A stretch of 64,000 bases of DNA, from the NCBI GenBank assembly GCA_937951895.1, contig CALFER010000091.1, forward strand, positions 90,676 through 154,675, written 5' to 3'. Source of the DNA: an uncultured bacterium (GTDB taxonomy: Bacteria; CSSED10-310; CALFER01). The translations under genes and the position numbers were made by a program. Of the stretch, positions 36,717-45,339 are shown in pieces (within the stretch, counting starts at the first letter, position 1; the number at the start of each line of letters is the position of its first letter). The notes below the pieces were generated by a model that had not been told where the DNA came from, did no database searches, and worked only from the letters and a program-made list of their open reading frames with translations.

Positions 36717-37759
36717 AGACCAAGACCTTGAACGTGTTTCTGATGGGGTTGGACCCTCTGGGCAGCCTGACCCCGATCGATGGGATTCTGGAATCGATCC
36801 GATGGATCGATGATGCCTCGATCCGGACCATCGGAGTTGCCGATGATGTGCGTCAAAGCGCGGTCGCGATGGAAGACGCGTTCGATGACATCCTGGTGAT
36901 CGAGGGTTCAGGAGACGAACGGATCAGGCAGTTCATCAACAGTGCCAGTCATTATGAAGGGCTGAAACTCGTCATTCCCGCCCGCGTCAGCGATCTCGAG
37001 GCTCTCTGCACCGCTCGAGTCGATCTGCAGAAACACGGGATCGCCGGAGTCGGAGTTTCAATCGCGCAGATGCATCCGTTCCAGCAAGACGGGCCCGAAC
37101 TGCTCGACATCGTGCCGGGACCGCATACTTCCTGGCATCGTATCGAGTCCGAAACACTGGATGAAGCATTGCTCGAGACGCTCGAATTTCCGGTCAAACT
37201 GACGACACCTGATCGGATCGAATGCAGACTGTGCACGGATCAATCCGCCCTGGAAGTCTACACGGAGAGGCACTTCAGGACTTCCGGCAAACCGATGCTG
37301 GCACGGTCGATCCGCGAGGAATCATCGTTTCAGGCATCGTGCATCATGAATTCGGATGGGATACCGATCGAATGGACTCTGGTCCGGGAACTCTCGAACG
37401 ATCCCTGCCAATCGGCATGGATGTTCATGGATGTCGATGATGAATGTCTCGTGAAGCGAGCGAACGAGATAGCCGCAGTATTAAACTGCAAGGGTCCGGT
37501 CACAATCAGTTTCACCCGCAGTGATGCGAACCGGACGTATGAGTTCGACGCTATCCGGTTTCTGTTACCCTGCTGGTGCGCTCTGCCGGCATCTTGCGGC
37601 GTGAATCTGGTCGGGCAGTTGATCGCGACCATGACGGGCCGGAGCACCGCATCCCGTAATCCGCCCGGGCCGCGCGGCAGGATGATCGTGTTCAACTCGT
37701 TCGATATTCCCATTTCAAGCGAAACCTGGTTGAAACGGATTACTCCCGGAGGTAGATAA
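36713..37759 (+). CDS. divergent, possibly inactive ATP-grasp paralogue
   Basis: A 348-residue protein that follows the layout of the preceding ATP-grasp protein: pre-ATP-grasp region with LVIPARVSDLEAL (compare VLIPALDTEIAIY), a FPVKLTT segment in place of the YPLVIKGP lysine loop, and RTYEFDAIRFLLPCW where the first has the EINARFPAW metal site. The upstream ELE acid pair is replaced by TISF. Binding of ATP and metal may be weak or lost. The frame is open further up, but the ATG at 36713 fits. GGAGG at its end serves the next gene. Confidence 0.65.
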   Translation: MKTKTLNVFLMGLDPLGSLTPIDGILESIRWIDDASIRTIGVADDVRQSAVAMEDAFDDILVIEGSGDERIRQFINSASHYEGLKLVIPARVSDLEALCTARVDLQKHGIAGVGVSIAQMHPFQQDGPELLDIVPGPHTSWHRIESETLDEALLETLEFPVKLTTPDRIECRLCTDQSALEVYTERHFRTSGKPMLARSIREESSFQASCIMNSDGIPIEWTLVRELSNDPCQSAWMFMDVDDECLVKRANEIAAVLNCKGPVTISFTRSDANRTYEFDAIRFLLPCWCALPASCGVNLVGQLIATMTGRSTASRNPPGPRGRMIVFNSFDIPISSETWLKRITPGGR

Positions 37760-39166
37760 ATGGCACCGAACAAAAAACGCGCACCGTACGAAGCACCGGA
37801 TTTCAAACTCGTTCCCGTCAAGGCCTGGAGTTCGGAAGCGCTTCAGACCCGATCGGGCCATGCCGATGAAACAATCGATGGAGTCTCGTTGAACCGCATC
37901 GCAGACCAGTATGGGACTCCGGTTTTCATCATCAGTGAAGCCACTCTGCGGGATCGTTACCGCTCCATGCATCACGCGTTCTCCCGCATTTACGACAATG
38001 TTCAGTTATCCTGGAGTTACAAAACCAACTATCTCTCGGCAATCTGCTCGATTTTCCGATCGGAAGGCGCCTTTGCGGAGGTGGTTTCGGGATTCGAGTA
38101 CTCGATAGCGAGAGATCTCGGGGTTCCCGGCACTGATATCATTTTCAATGGTCCGATGAAGACGGATGAGGAACTGATCCGGGCATTCGAAGATGGCGCG
38201 CGAGTCCATGCGGACAGTTTCGAGGAACTGGAGCAGATGAAACATGTCGCTCGATCGCTCGGACGGCGCCTCGATATCGGCATTCGCGTCAATACACAAT
38301 TGAATTATCCTCCCTGGAGCAAATTCGGGTTCAGTTTCGAGGATGGACAGGCTCGGGAAGCGATCCTGACCGCTGAAAAGGACGGTTTACTGAGAGTCGT
38401 CGGATTGCATTTGCATGCGGGGACCTACATTCTGGAACCGGAAATCTACACCACGGCGGTCAGCAAGGTCCTTCAACTGGCACTTTCGATGGAAAGTGAG
38501 GGGGATTTCGCCCTGCAGTATCTCGATCTGGGAGGCGGGTATGCCTCGCCCAATACACTGCACGCGCAATTCCTGCGGGGGGAGGCGACCTGTCCGACAT
38601 TCGAGCAATATGCAGAAGCGGTTTGTCTTCCGCTGGTCAAGAATCTGTCGCGCTTGAAGCTGCGACCGAAGCTGTTCCTCGAACCCGGACGTTCGATTGT
38701 GGACGAGGGGGTTTCGATGATCACCAGGGTCGTCAGTTCCAAGCACCTTCCGGACGGCACGCGAGCCATCATCGTGGATGCCGGAGTACACATTCTTCCG
38801 ACGGCGTATTGGTATAAGCACGAGATGGTCGCGCTGAAAGAGGGGCCTTCCGGGATTGAGACCATCAATGTGCTGGGGGGATTGTGCATGAACATTGACG
38901 TGCTGTGCACGGATGTTCGTCTGCCGGCTCTGAAGCGGGATGATCGCATCCTGATCAGATGCACCGGCGCTTACAACTTCTCGCAATCCATGCAGTTCAT
39001 CTACATGAGACCGAATTATGTGCTGATATCGGACGGTCAGGTGCATTGTGTCCGGGAGAAGGAAGACTGGAACTATGTGCGGATACCCGAGCGATTGCCG
39101 CCGCATCTCATATCCGCCGAAACGCGCGGATCATTCCTTGTGAACACGCATCACCGGCCGGGTTGA
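37760..39166 (+). CDS. LysA-type PLP-dependent amino-acid decarboxylase
   Basis: A 468-residue fold-III (alanine-racemase-like) decarboxylase. Lys88 in WSYKTNYL should bind PLP. Other landmarks are GLHLHAGT, LDLGGGYASP, FLEPGRSIVDEG and CTGAYNFSQ near the C-terminus. The CESxD signature of diaminopimelate decarboxylases reads LCMNIDVL here: Cys and Asp are kept, Glu-Ser is not. Another amino-acid substrate is therefore likely. GGAGG lies 7 bases before the ATG, immediately after the previous stop. A 45-residue N-terminal extension precedes the domain. Confidence 0.85.
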   Translation: MAPNKKRAPYEAPDFKLVPVKAWSSEALQTRSGHADETIDGVSLNRIADQYGTPVFIISEATLRDRYRSMHHAFSRIYDNVQLSWSYKTNYLSAICSIFRSEGAFAEVVSGFEYSIARDLGVPGTDIIFNGPMKTDEELIRAFEDGARVHADSFEELEQMKHVARSLGRRLDIGIRVNTQLNYPPWSKFGFSFEDGQAREAILTAEKDGLLRVVGLHLHAGTYILEPEIYTTAVSKVLQLALSMESEGDFALQYLDLGGGYASPNTLHAQFLRGEATCPTFEQYAEAVCLPLVKNLSRLKLRPKLFLEPGRSIVDEGVSMITRVVSSKHLPDGTRAIIVDAGVHILPTAYWYKHEMVALKEGPSGIETINVLGGLCMNIDVLCTDVRLPALKRDDRILIRCTGAYNFSQSMQFIYMRPNYVLISDGQVHCVREKEDWNYVRIPERLPPHLISAETRGSFLVNTHHRPG

Positions 39167-39186
39167 AATCCGGAACGGAATCGATC

Positions 39187-41058
39187 ATGCACGCAGCGAA
39201 CTGGCGTCATGACCTGACGCGGCATGTTGTCCTGGATCACCTCGACACGCTGTTCCGTTCGATCGGGGCGGCTTTTTTCGTCACGAATCCGGCAAGCGGG
39301 ATACTGCTGACCGTCAGTTTCTTCATCTTCTCGCCTTATCTCGGCTGGATGTGCCTGGCAGGATGCGCATCCGCGCTGATCACGGCACATCTGCTCCACC
39401 GGGATCGTTCGTATCTGAAGGTCGGTTTTTTCGGATTCAACGGTGCGCTGGTCGGGATGTACTGGGTCTATCTGACTCCCTTTTCCTGGATCTCTTTCGG
39501 CATCATGCTGCTCGCAGCTGCTCTGACGGTTCCCGTTCTGATCCTGCTGAATCGTGTGTTATGCATGAGCCGCCTGAATCTGCCTCCTCTGAGCAGCGCC
39601 TCGCTGATCGTGACCTATCCCGCAATCCTGCTCATGAAGCACCTCCACATCGCCTTCCCGCCGACGATCATCCATCCTCCCGGATTCGGCATGTGGTTTT
39701 CAGGAGAATACCTTTCGAACGGAATCCGGATTCTCGATGTCCTGCGCCATTTCGATCTGCACTTGATTCTGGGCATCACGCTGATGATGGCGGGAGTGGC
39801 CTCTCATTCACCGTCATCTCTCAAATCCGCACTTCGTGGACTCGCGATCGGGCTTGCCGCGGCATTTGTGCTCGGGGGGCAATCCTCTGCCTGGTGGTCG
39901 AGTCTCTACATCATGACGACGACTCCGATCGCCATCGCTCTCGATGGATTTTTTCTCGTTCCGTCGCTCCCGACTCGTATTCTGAGTTACATCGCAGTTC
40001 TGGCCGGTATCGCTATCTGGATCCTGCTCCTCCCGATCTTCGACACGATCGGGCTACCCGAATTGACGGTTCCCTTTTTTCTGACGACGTTCAGTATTTT
40101 AGTTCTGACCCGGCTGAAGCGTTTTCAGAAAATGGTTCCGGACCTTGTGCCGGTTCCTCTGATTTATGTATCCTCACCGGAGTATTCCGCTCGCTGGAAA
40201 CGCGAGTTGGATCTGGCGGAACGTTACTGGCAGATCGTCAGTCCGTTGACGAGCGCCCGGAACTGGGAAGGAAGCATGAAACGCCGCATCGATACCGCAG
40301 TGGATCTGATCCTCAAGAGCAAATCGATCGTTGTGTTTACCGGTGCCGGGGTATCGACCGAGAGCGGCATTCCGGATTTCCGGACGCATGAGATCCATTG
40401 GAAGCAGTATGATACATCGCATTTCCGCTATGAGAAGTTCGCTGTTTCGGAGGAAAGCCGGCGCAAGTATTGGGAGATGAGCCAGGATTTCTTCCTGGTG
40501 ATCAAACAGGCCCGGCCGAACATGGCGCATCTGGCGATGACCGAATTCGAAAAGATGGGCAAGCTGACCGGCATCATCACGCAGAATGTCGATCGTCTGC
40601 ATCACAAGGCGGGTGTTTCCGCCGAGAAGATCATCGAGATTCATGGCAACGAGTTGTTTGTGAGTTGTCTGAAGTGCGGTGCGAAGTACTCCCGGGATGA
40701 AGTGTACCACTGGATCATCAACGGTGTGAAAGTCCCGTATTGTCTCCAATGCCAGGGTCTGCTGAAACCGGATTCGATCGCTTTCGGCCAGCCGATGACC
40801 CGGGAGTCTTCGGTGCGTGCATTCGAGATGACCATGAAGTGTGATCTCTTCATGATCGTCGGCACATCTCTTCTGGTCCAACCCGCCGCGCTATTGCCGT
40901 GGAAAGCACGTGAAAACGGTGCCAAGCTGATGATCGTCAATCTCACATCGACCGTCTACGACCAGCACGCGGACGTGCTGATCCGGGGGAAGGCGGCCGG
41001 CACATTCGGTGAGATTCTGACGCGGATCGACGAATTCCGGGATTATCTGCAGATATGA
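39187..41058 (+). CDS. urea transporter-sirtuin fusion protein
   Basis: A 623-residue protein in one unbroken frame. Residues 20-310 are a membrane domain of the urea transporter family: NPASGILL, the KVGFFGFNGALVG segment and LPELTVPF (289-296), which matches the LPxxTxPF signature. Residues 364-623 are a full Sir2 deacylase: GAGVSTESGIPDFR (386-399), TQNVDRLH, catalytic His486 and zinc cysteines 494, 497, 519, 522. The sirtuin would lie on the cytoplasmic side if the C-terminus is inside. The frame is open upstream to 38959, inside the decarboxylase gene; this ATG fits best. An in-frame ATG at 40276 could also yield a free sirtuin. Confidence 0.88.
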   Translation: MHAANWRHDLTRHVVLDHLDTLFRSIGAAFFVTNPASGILLTVSFFIFSPYLGWMCLAGCASALITAHLLHRDRSYLKVGFFGFNGALVGMYWVYLTPFSWISFGIMLLAAALTVPVLILLNRVLCMSRLNLPPLSSASLIVTYPAILLMKHLHIAFPPTIIHPPGFGMWFSGEYLSNGIRILDVLRHFDLHLILGITLMMAGVASHSPSSLKSALRGLAIGLAAAFVLGGQSSAWWSSLYIMTTTPIAIALDGFFLVPSLPTRILSYIAVLAGIAIWILLLPIFDTIGLPELTVPFFLTTFSILVLTRLKRFQKMVPDLVPVPLIYVSSPEYSARWKRELDLAERYWQIVSPLTSARNWEGSMKRRIDTAVDLILKSKSIVVFTGAGVSTESGIPDFRTHEIHWKQYDTSHFRYEKFAVSEESRRKYWEMSQDFFLVIKQARPNMAHLAMTEFEKMGKLTGIITQNVDRLHHKAGVSAEKIIEIHGNELFVSCLKCGAKYSRDEVYHWIINGVKVPYCLQCQGLLKPDSIAFGQPMTRESSVRAFEMTMKCDLFMIVGTSLLVQPAALLPWKARENGAKLMIVNLTSTVYDQHADVLIRGKAAGTFGEILTRIDEFRDYLQI

Positions 41059-42518
41059 CATTCCGATCGTTTGGCATGTTCATGCTGCTTTTTGCCCGGG
41101 TTGCATTCGCCGAGTTTGACACGACAGCATCGATCACGACGGCCGGGTACTCTCTGACGAACGAGCCGTTGCAGCATGACGTCCTCCAGTCCGACACAGG
41201 GTTCCTTTTCAGAGCCGATGCCGGCATTCACTGGAAATTTCGGGATCTTCTCTCGGCGGACCTGATCCTGGCCGTCGAGGGTCCGTCCCGGTACGGTCTG
41301 CTCCTGGGAGACGGCCGGAATACCCTGTTCGGTCACGATGAATCCGCAGCGATCGGCGATCTGAGACCGTACATTGATACCGCTGCATGTCGTTATGATT
41401 CACCTTTGAAGCACCTCACCGTGCAAACAGGCATCATCCGGCATGGAGCGGATGACAAGTATGCCAATCCGGGCCTGGATGTGAGCGGAGCGTTCGGCGG
41501 TTTTCGCACGGGGTGTCATTACAGCGATGTCGGAACCCGGGATGGATTTTTGCATCAGGCAGCCGAATTGACTGAACCACCAGACGGAATCGACGCGCAC
41601 TTCTTTCGGGCGTTCATCCAGTATCTGCACCGCTATTCAGACCCTCACGCTTTCATTCGCTCGATCGATCTTCTGCTCTCGGTCGGATTCCTGCGAGATC
41701 GCACGCCGTCGAATCACCGCTGGAATGCCCTTCGGGACACCTGGGGAGCGATTGCCCGCGATGATCTCGGAACAGCCTCTGTCCGGTTCTCGGCGGAATT
41801 CCCCTTCGTCACTCTCACCGGAGGATATGCAGAAAACTTCGGACAGGCGGAAACCGATACGGGTGAGCGCGAACATCGAGAATACACCGGCACATGTCTG
41901 GATGCAGGGATTCGAGTCCGGTATGGGATGGTAGAACTGAACGCAGGGTACATGAACTCGAGCGGGGATCCTTTCGAGAAGCAGGATCTTGTGGAGGAAC
42001 GGCCGCCTTCGGAGTTTGAAGGATTTGTCGATTATCCACCGACCGATCTGGGTCTGTATGATTCCCATTATATCAGACACGATCTGCCGCTCGTCTTCAC
42101 CGGCGGCACCTACACGGCGTTTTTCGGATTGCCGCGACCGGGTTACCAACGGGATGCTTACAGTATTGAGAATCTGGAGACGATACGAGTGGAGAGTCGG
42201 TTTTTCCCGTTGCCCGATTGGGCCATTACACTGAGATACTGGCATGTTCGGGCGGATCAGAGCCCCTGGATGTATCAGGATGGGCACTGGGTGCAGCCGT
42301 CGAAGGATCTCGGCGACGAGTTTGATATCGAGATACAGTGTACGCTGTTCGATCACATTGAACTATGGGCATTGTATGGACTCGCGGTGACCGGTCAGTA
42401 TTATGCGGATTCGCGCGATTACTTCGCCCCGGGACCGGTAGCGGGTGACGGTTCAACGCCGTATCTCAGCGGACGAACAGTGACGCTGGCGGAGATGGGA
42501 GTCACGGTGACGCTATGA
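41055..42518 (+). CDS. predicted outer-membrane beta-barrel protein
   Basis: A 487-residue secreted protein with a signal peptide (FMLLFARVAFA) and repeated amphipathic, aromatic-rich strands through its length (YGMVELNAGYM, WAITLRYWHVR, IELWALYGLAV), ending in VTVTL. It resembles alginate-export or porin-type barrels, but the family is not clear by eye. It overlaps the stop of the transporter-sirtuin gene by 4 bases and the next TPR gene by 4. The context suggests an outer-membrane exit or entry route for the operon's product. Confidence 0.7.
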   Translation: MTFRSFGMFMLLFARVAFAEFDTTASITTAGYSLTNEPLQHDVLQSDTGFLFRADAGIHWKFRDLLSADLILAVEGPSRYGLLLGDGRNTLFGHDESAAIGDLRPYIDTAACRYDSPLKHLTVQTGIIRHGADDKYANPGLDVSGAFGGFRTGCHYSDVGTRDGFLHQAAELTEPPDGIDAHFFRAFIQYLHRYSDPHAFIRSIDLLLSVGFLRDRTPSNHRWNALRDTWGAIARDDLGTASVRFSAEFPFVTLTGGYAENFGQAETDTGEREHREYTGTCLDAGIRVRYGMVELNAGYMNSSGDPFEKQDLVEERPPSEFEGFVDYPPTDLGLYDSHYIRHDLPLVFTGGTYTAFFGLPRPGYQRDAYSIENLETIRVESRFFPLPDWAITLRYWHVRADQSPWMYQDGHWVQPSKDLGDEFDIEIQCTLFDHIELWALYGLAVTGQYYADSRDYFAPGPVAGDGSTPYLSGRTVTLAEMGVTVTL

Positions 42519-43273
42519 ACCGATGGTTTCATTCAGGGGTATGGGTCGCAGGCAGTCTGATCCTTTCCGGTTGTGCGGGGATGTCGGCGAATCACCACCA
42601 TCGACTTGGCTTGCAGGCATTTGAACAAATGGAATACCTCAATGCCTGTCTCGAATTCCAGCAGAGCGTGGATCGGAACCCATCACGCGCCGATTCGAGG
42701 CTCATGCTGGGTTGGAGTCAGTTCTATCTCTCCAGGACCGAGTCCGCGCTGGCCGCTTTGCAATCCGTTTCAATCAGCAGAGATCTGAGTATCGTCCAGT
42801 ATGCCGATGCATTCGAAGGAATGGCGCGATGCTGGTATCGCCTTGGAGATCCGGTTCGAGCTTACGAGGCCATAATCGCGTGCGGTGAGATCCAGCGATT
42901 GTCGGCGGATCAGGAACTTCTGGCCGGCTGGACGGCTTACGCCTCGGGAAAGACGGAAGCGGCGTATCCGCATTTCGCACGGGCATCGACCCTGCGGACG
43001 GCCGACGCCGAGGCCTTGTATGGAATGGCCTTATGCGCCTGGACGGAGGGACGGCACGAGGAAGCCATCCGGTTTGCCACGCGCTCGATCCGATGGGACG
43101 CATCAACTGCGGGAAGCTACGTGGTCCGGGCGGAAGCATCTTTAGCGCTGAAGCGGATCGATGACGCGATACGGGATTTCAAATCTGCGCTGGCGCGAGA
43201 TCCGGGATCTGCGGCTGCACGCGACGGACTGGCCCGTGCAACCCGAAACGCCGACAGCCAGGTCGAAATCTGA
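42515..43273 (+). CDS. TPR-repeat lipoprotein, last gene of the operon
   Basis: A 252-residue lipoprotein with lipobox LSGC (Cys about residue 20) and about six TPR units. The ATG overlaps the stop of the OM barrel gene. It probably sits on the inner face of the outer membrane next to the barrel. It is followed at 43289 by a converging gene, with only 15 bases between and no clear terminator. Confidence 0.8.
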   Translation: MNRWFHSGVWVAGSLILSGCAGMSANHHHRLGLQAFEQMEYLNACLEFQQSVDRNPSRADSRLMLGWSQFYLSRTESALAALQSVSISRDLSIVQYADAFEGMARCWYRLGDPVRAYEAIIACGEIQRLSADQELLAGWTAYASGKTEAAYPHFARASTLRTADAEALYGMALCAWTEGRHEEAIRFATRSIRWDASTAGSYVVRAEASLALKRIDDAIRDFKSALARDPGSAAARDGLARATRNADSQVEI

Positions 43274-43288
43274 TCGACTCGATTCGCA

Positions 43289-45244
43289 TCACTGCGCTCG
43301 GATCGTCATCAGGGAAATATCCAGGAAGTCATATGAGTCCGGTGCTGCAAGGGCCGCGAACCACAGGTAGTCCCCGGAGGGTATCGCCGCGCCTCCCAGA
43401 GGAATCTCGGCGAGCAGATCCTGAGACAGGAAAAAACCCGGTTCGAGTATCTGGTTTGCGCGCATCTTGCGCAGGTCCAGAGTGAACGTCGTGCCGTCGT
43501 GGAATATGGCATCCGAGGTCGGCAGCAGGAGTCCGAGATAGACATCGACGGGATGTGAGGCTCGCGTGAGATTATTCATATTCCAGCCGACACTCAGCGT
43601 TGATGCGGATGAGAAGGTTGTGGGAGCACCCAGAACGGAAATTTCCGGGTGAGACTCCGGGATGATGACATGGATCCCCGCCGAGATGTATTGACCATCC
43701 GGATTCGTGACTGCGATGTAGAGCGGGCCGAGTGATGTGCCGGATGAGGTCGACAGCGTCACGAGCACCGTATCGGGTGAAATGACCGCGTTCGACAGGA
43801 CTGGCAGCGTTCCCGTTCGGTTCACGTAATAATCATCGATCAATTCGATTGTCGCACCGGCGTCGAAGTTTGTCCCCTTGATGGTCACCTGGCGCGTATC
43901 TCCCTGAAAGATCAGATGAGGTGAGATCGCGGTGATGACAGGGGCCGCACCGAGGTCTGATACGGGTGTGAGAAGCAGGTTGACATCCGAGAGAGTCTCG
44001 CCTGATTCGATTTCGAGAGGCGTTGCGAGCGCGAGAGTCGTCGTGCGATTCATTCCGTTGTAAATCTGAGGCAGATAACCGGTAGCGGTTACCGCAATAC
44101 CGACGCGTCCCGGTCCGATACCGGTCAATTCATACTCACCGGCATCATTCGTGTATGTCGCGCGCTGACTGATCGGGACAAAGGAATTGAGCGCATCGGA
44201 AAGCATGAAATCATAGACGTACGCGCCGGATACAAATGCTCCACTCGTGTCCTTGACCTTTCCGCGAATCACCCCGAAACCGTCCGGCATGATGATGTCG
44301 ATGCCGCTCGTTCCTCCGCCGACCGGTGTGACCAGAGTCGCCTGGGATGGGTTTGTAGCGGATGGATGGAACGTGCCGGGCGACGTCCAGAACAGATACT
44401 CGGGGTGGAAGAGACTTCGGGCCAGCACACGGTACGATCGTCCGACGGGAAGTCCGCCGATCGTGTATGCACCCGAGGCGTCCGTTGTCGCAGAACCGCT
44501 CGAATACCCGGTCAGCGAATCGATCGCGTCAACGCGGATCGATGAGACAGGCTGGGATGTCTGAATCGTGACGGTGCCTGAAATGGATGCCGAGCCCGGC
44601 AGAACCAGATTCAGACCCTCGATGGAATCGTTGACATGAACCGTCAGAATCTCGGCATGCGCAGCCCCGGAATCCGGATAAGCGATCAGCGTGAAGACCC
44701 CCTGAGGCAGATTCAGAGTGAATGAGCCTTCTCCGGTTGCTTCAGTCTGATACCCGGTCAATCCCCAGAAGTAATAGCCCGTGGTGTTATCGTATGCATA
44801 GAGTGAACCCCCCACCGGTTGATTGGATCCGTTTTTCAGACTGCCTTTGACGACGTATCCGGTCAGGAGATAGAAGTCGATTCCGCTCAATGGAGCATCG
44901 TCCGTCACCGCGAGGGTATCGGTATAATAGGGAGAATTGACGCCGAGGTGGTACTGCGGGAGATAGTGCGACTGTCCGCCGTTGGGATTGACCGATGCGA
45001 TGTAGACACCGGCAGGCACTGAAACGGTGTATCGCCCCTGTGGTCCGGTGAGGGATTCGTAAACCGTCGTGTCATTCCCGTAATAATCCAGGCACTGCAC
45101 CGCCACTCCGCCGACAGGCGTGGTCCCGTAATAATCATACACCGTTCCCGTGATATCGGCCGCCCGGATCGCCTCATTCTGAATCAGCAGGACGCATACA
45201 GCGAGCGCGACATATGCCAAATTGAAACACCTGCGAATAGTCAT
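43289..45244 (-). CDS. secreted multidomain protein with CnaB-like and IPT/TIG domains
   Basis: A 651-residue secreted protein. After a signal peptide (AYVALAVCVLLIQNEAIRA) come four carboxypeptidase-regulatory/CnaB-like beta domains (ITGTVYDYYGTTPVGGVAV, ISGTVTIQTSQPV, IRGKVKDTSGAFVSGA). An IPT/TIG-like domain follows (VITAISPHLIFQGDTRQVTI). The frame is open 117 codons upstream, but AAGGAG lies before the ATG at 45244 and only this start gives a signal peptide. Such proteins are usually cell-surface or extracellular; no catalytic domain is seen. Confidence 0.82.
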   Translation of the reverse strand: MTIRRCFNLAYVALAVCVLLIQNEAIRAADITGTVYDYYGTTPVGGVAVQCLDYYGNDTTVYESLTGPQGRYTVSVPAGVYIASVNPNGGQSHYLPQYHLGVNSPYYTDTLAVTDDAPLSGIDFYLLTGYVVKGSLKNGSNQPVGGSLYAYDNTTGYYFWGLTGYQTEATGEGSFTLNLPQGVFTLIAYPDSGAAHAEILTVHVNDSIEGLNLVLPGSASISGTVTIQTSQPVSSIRVDAIDSLTGYSSGSATTDASGAYTIGGLPVGRSYRVLARSLFHPEYLFWTSPGTFHPSATNPSQATLVTPVGGGTSGIDIIMPDGFGVIRGKVKDTSGAFVSGAYVYDFMLSDALNSFVPISQRATYTNDAGEYELTGIGPGRVGIAVTATGYLPQIYNGMNRTTTLALATPLEIESGETLSDVNLLLTPVSDLGAAPVITAISPHLIFQGDTRQVTIKGTNFDAGATIELIDDYYVNRTGTLPVLSNAVISPDTVLVTLSTSSGTSLGPLYIAVTNPDGQYISAGIHVIIPESHPEISVLGAPTTFSSASTLSVGWNMNNLTRASHPVDVYLGLLLPTSDAIFHDGTTFTLDLRKMRANQILEPGFFLSQDLLAEIPLGGAAIPSGDYLWFAALAAPDSYDFLDISLMTIRAQ

Positions 45245-45339
45245 TTCTGATAACTCCTTCTTCCCTATCGAATCTGGTGCGACCGATCCATCACCGCGGT
45301 CGATCCGCAGGTTGACATGCAAATTCAATACCAGGTGAT

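Noticed and set aside
39351..40391. 346-codon open frame overlapping the urea transporter-sirtuin gene
   Set aside because: Arg/Ser-rich translation without motifs, in another frame of a gene with clear domains.
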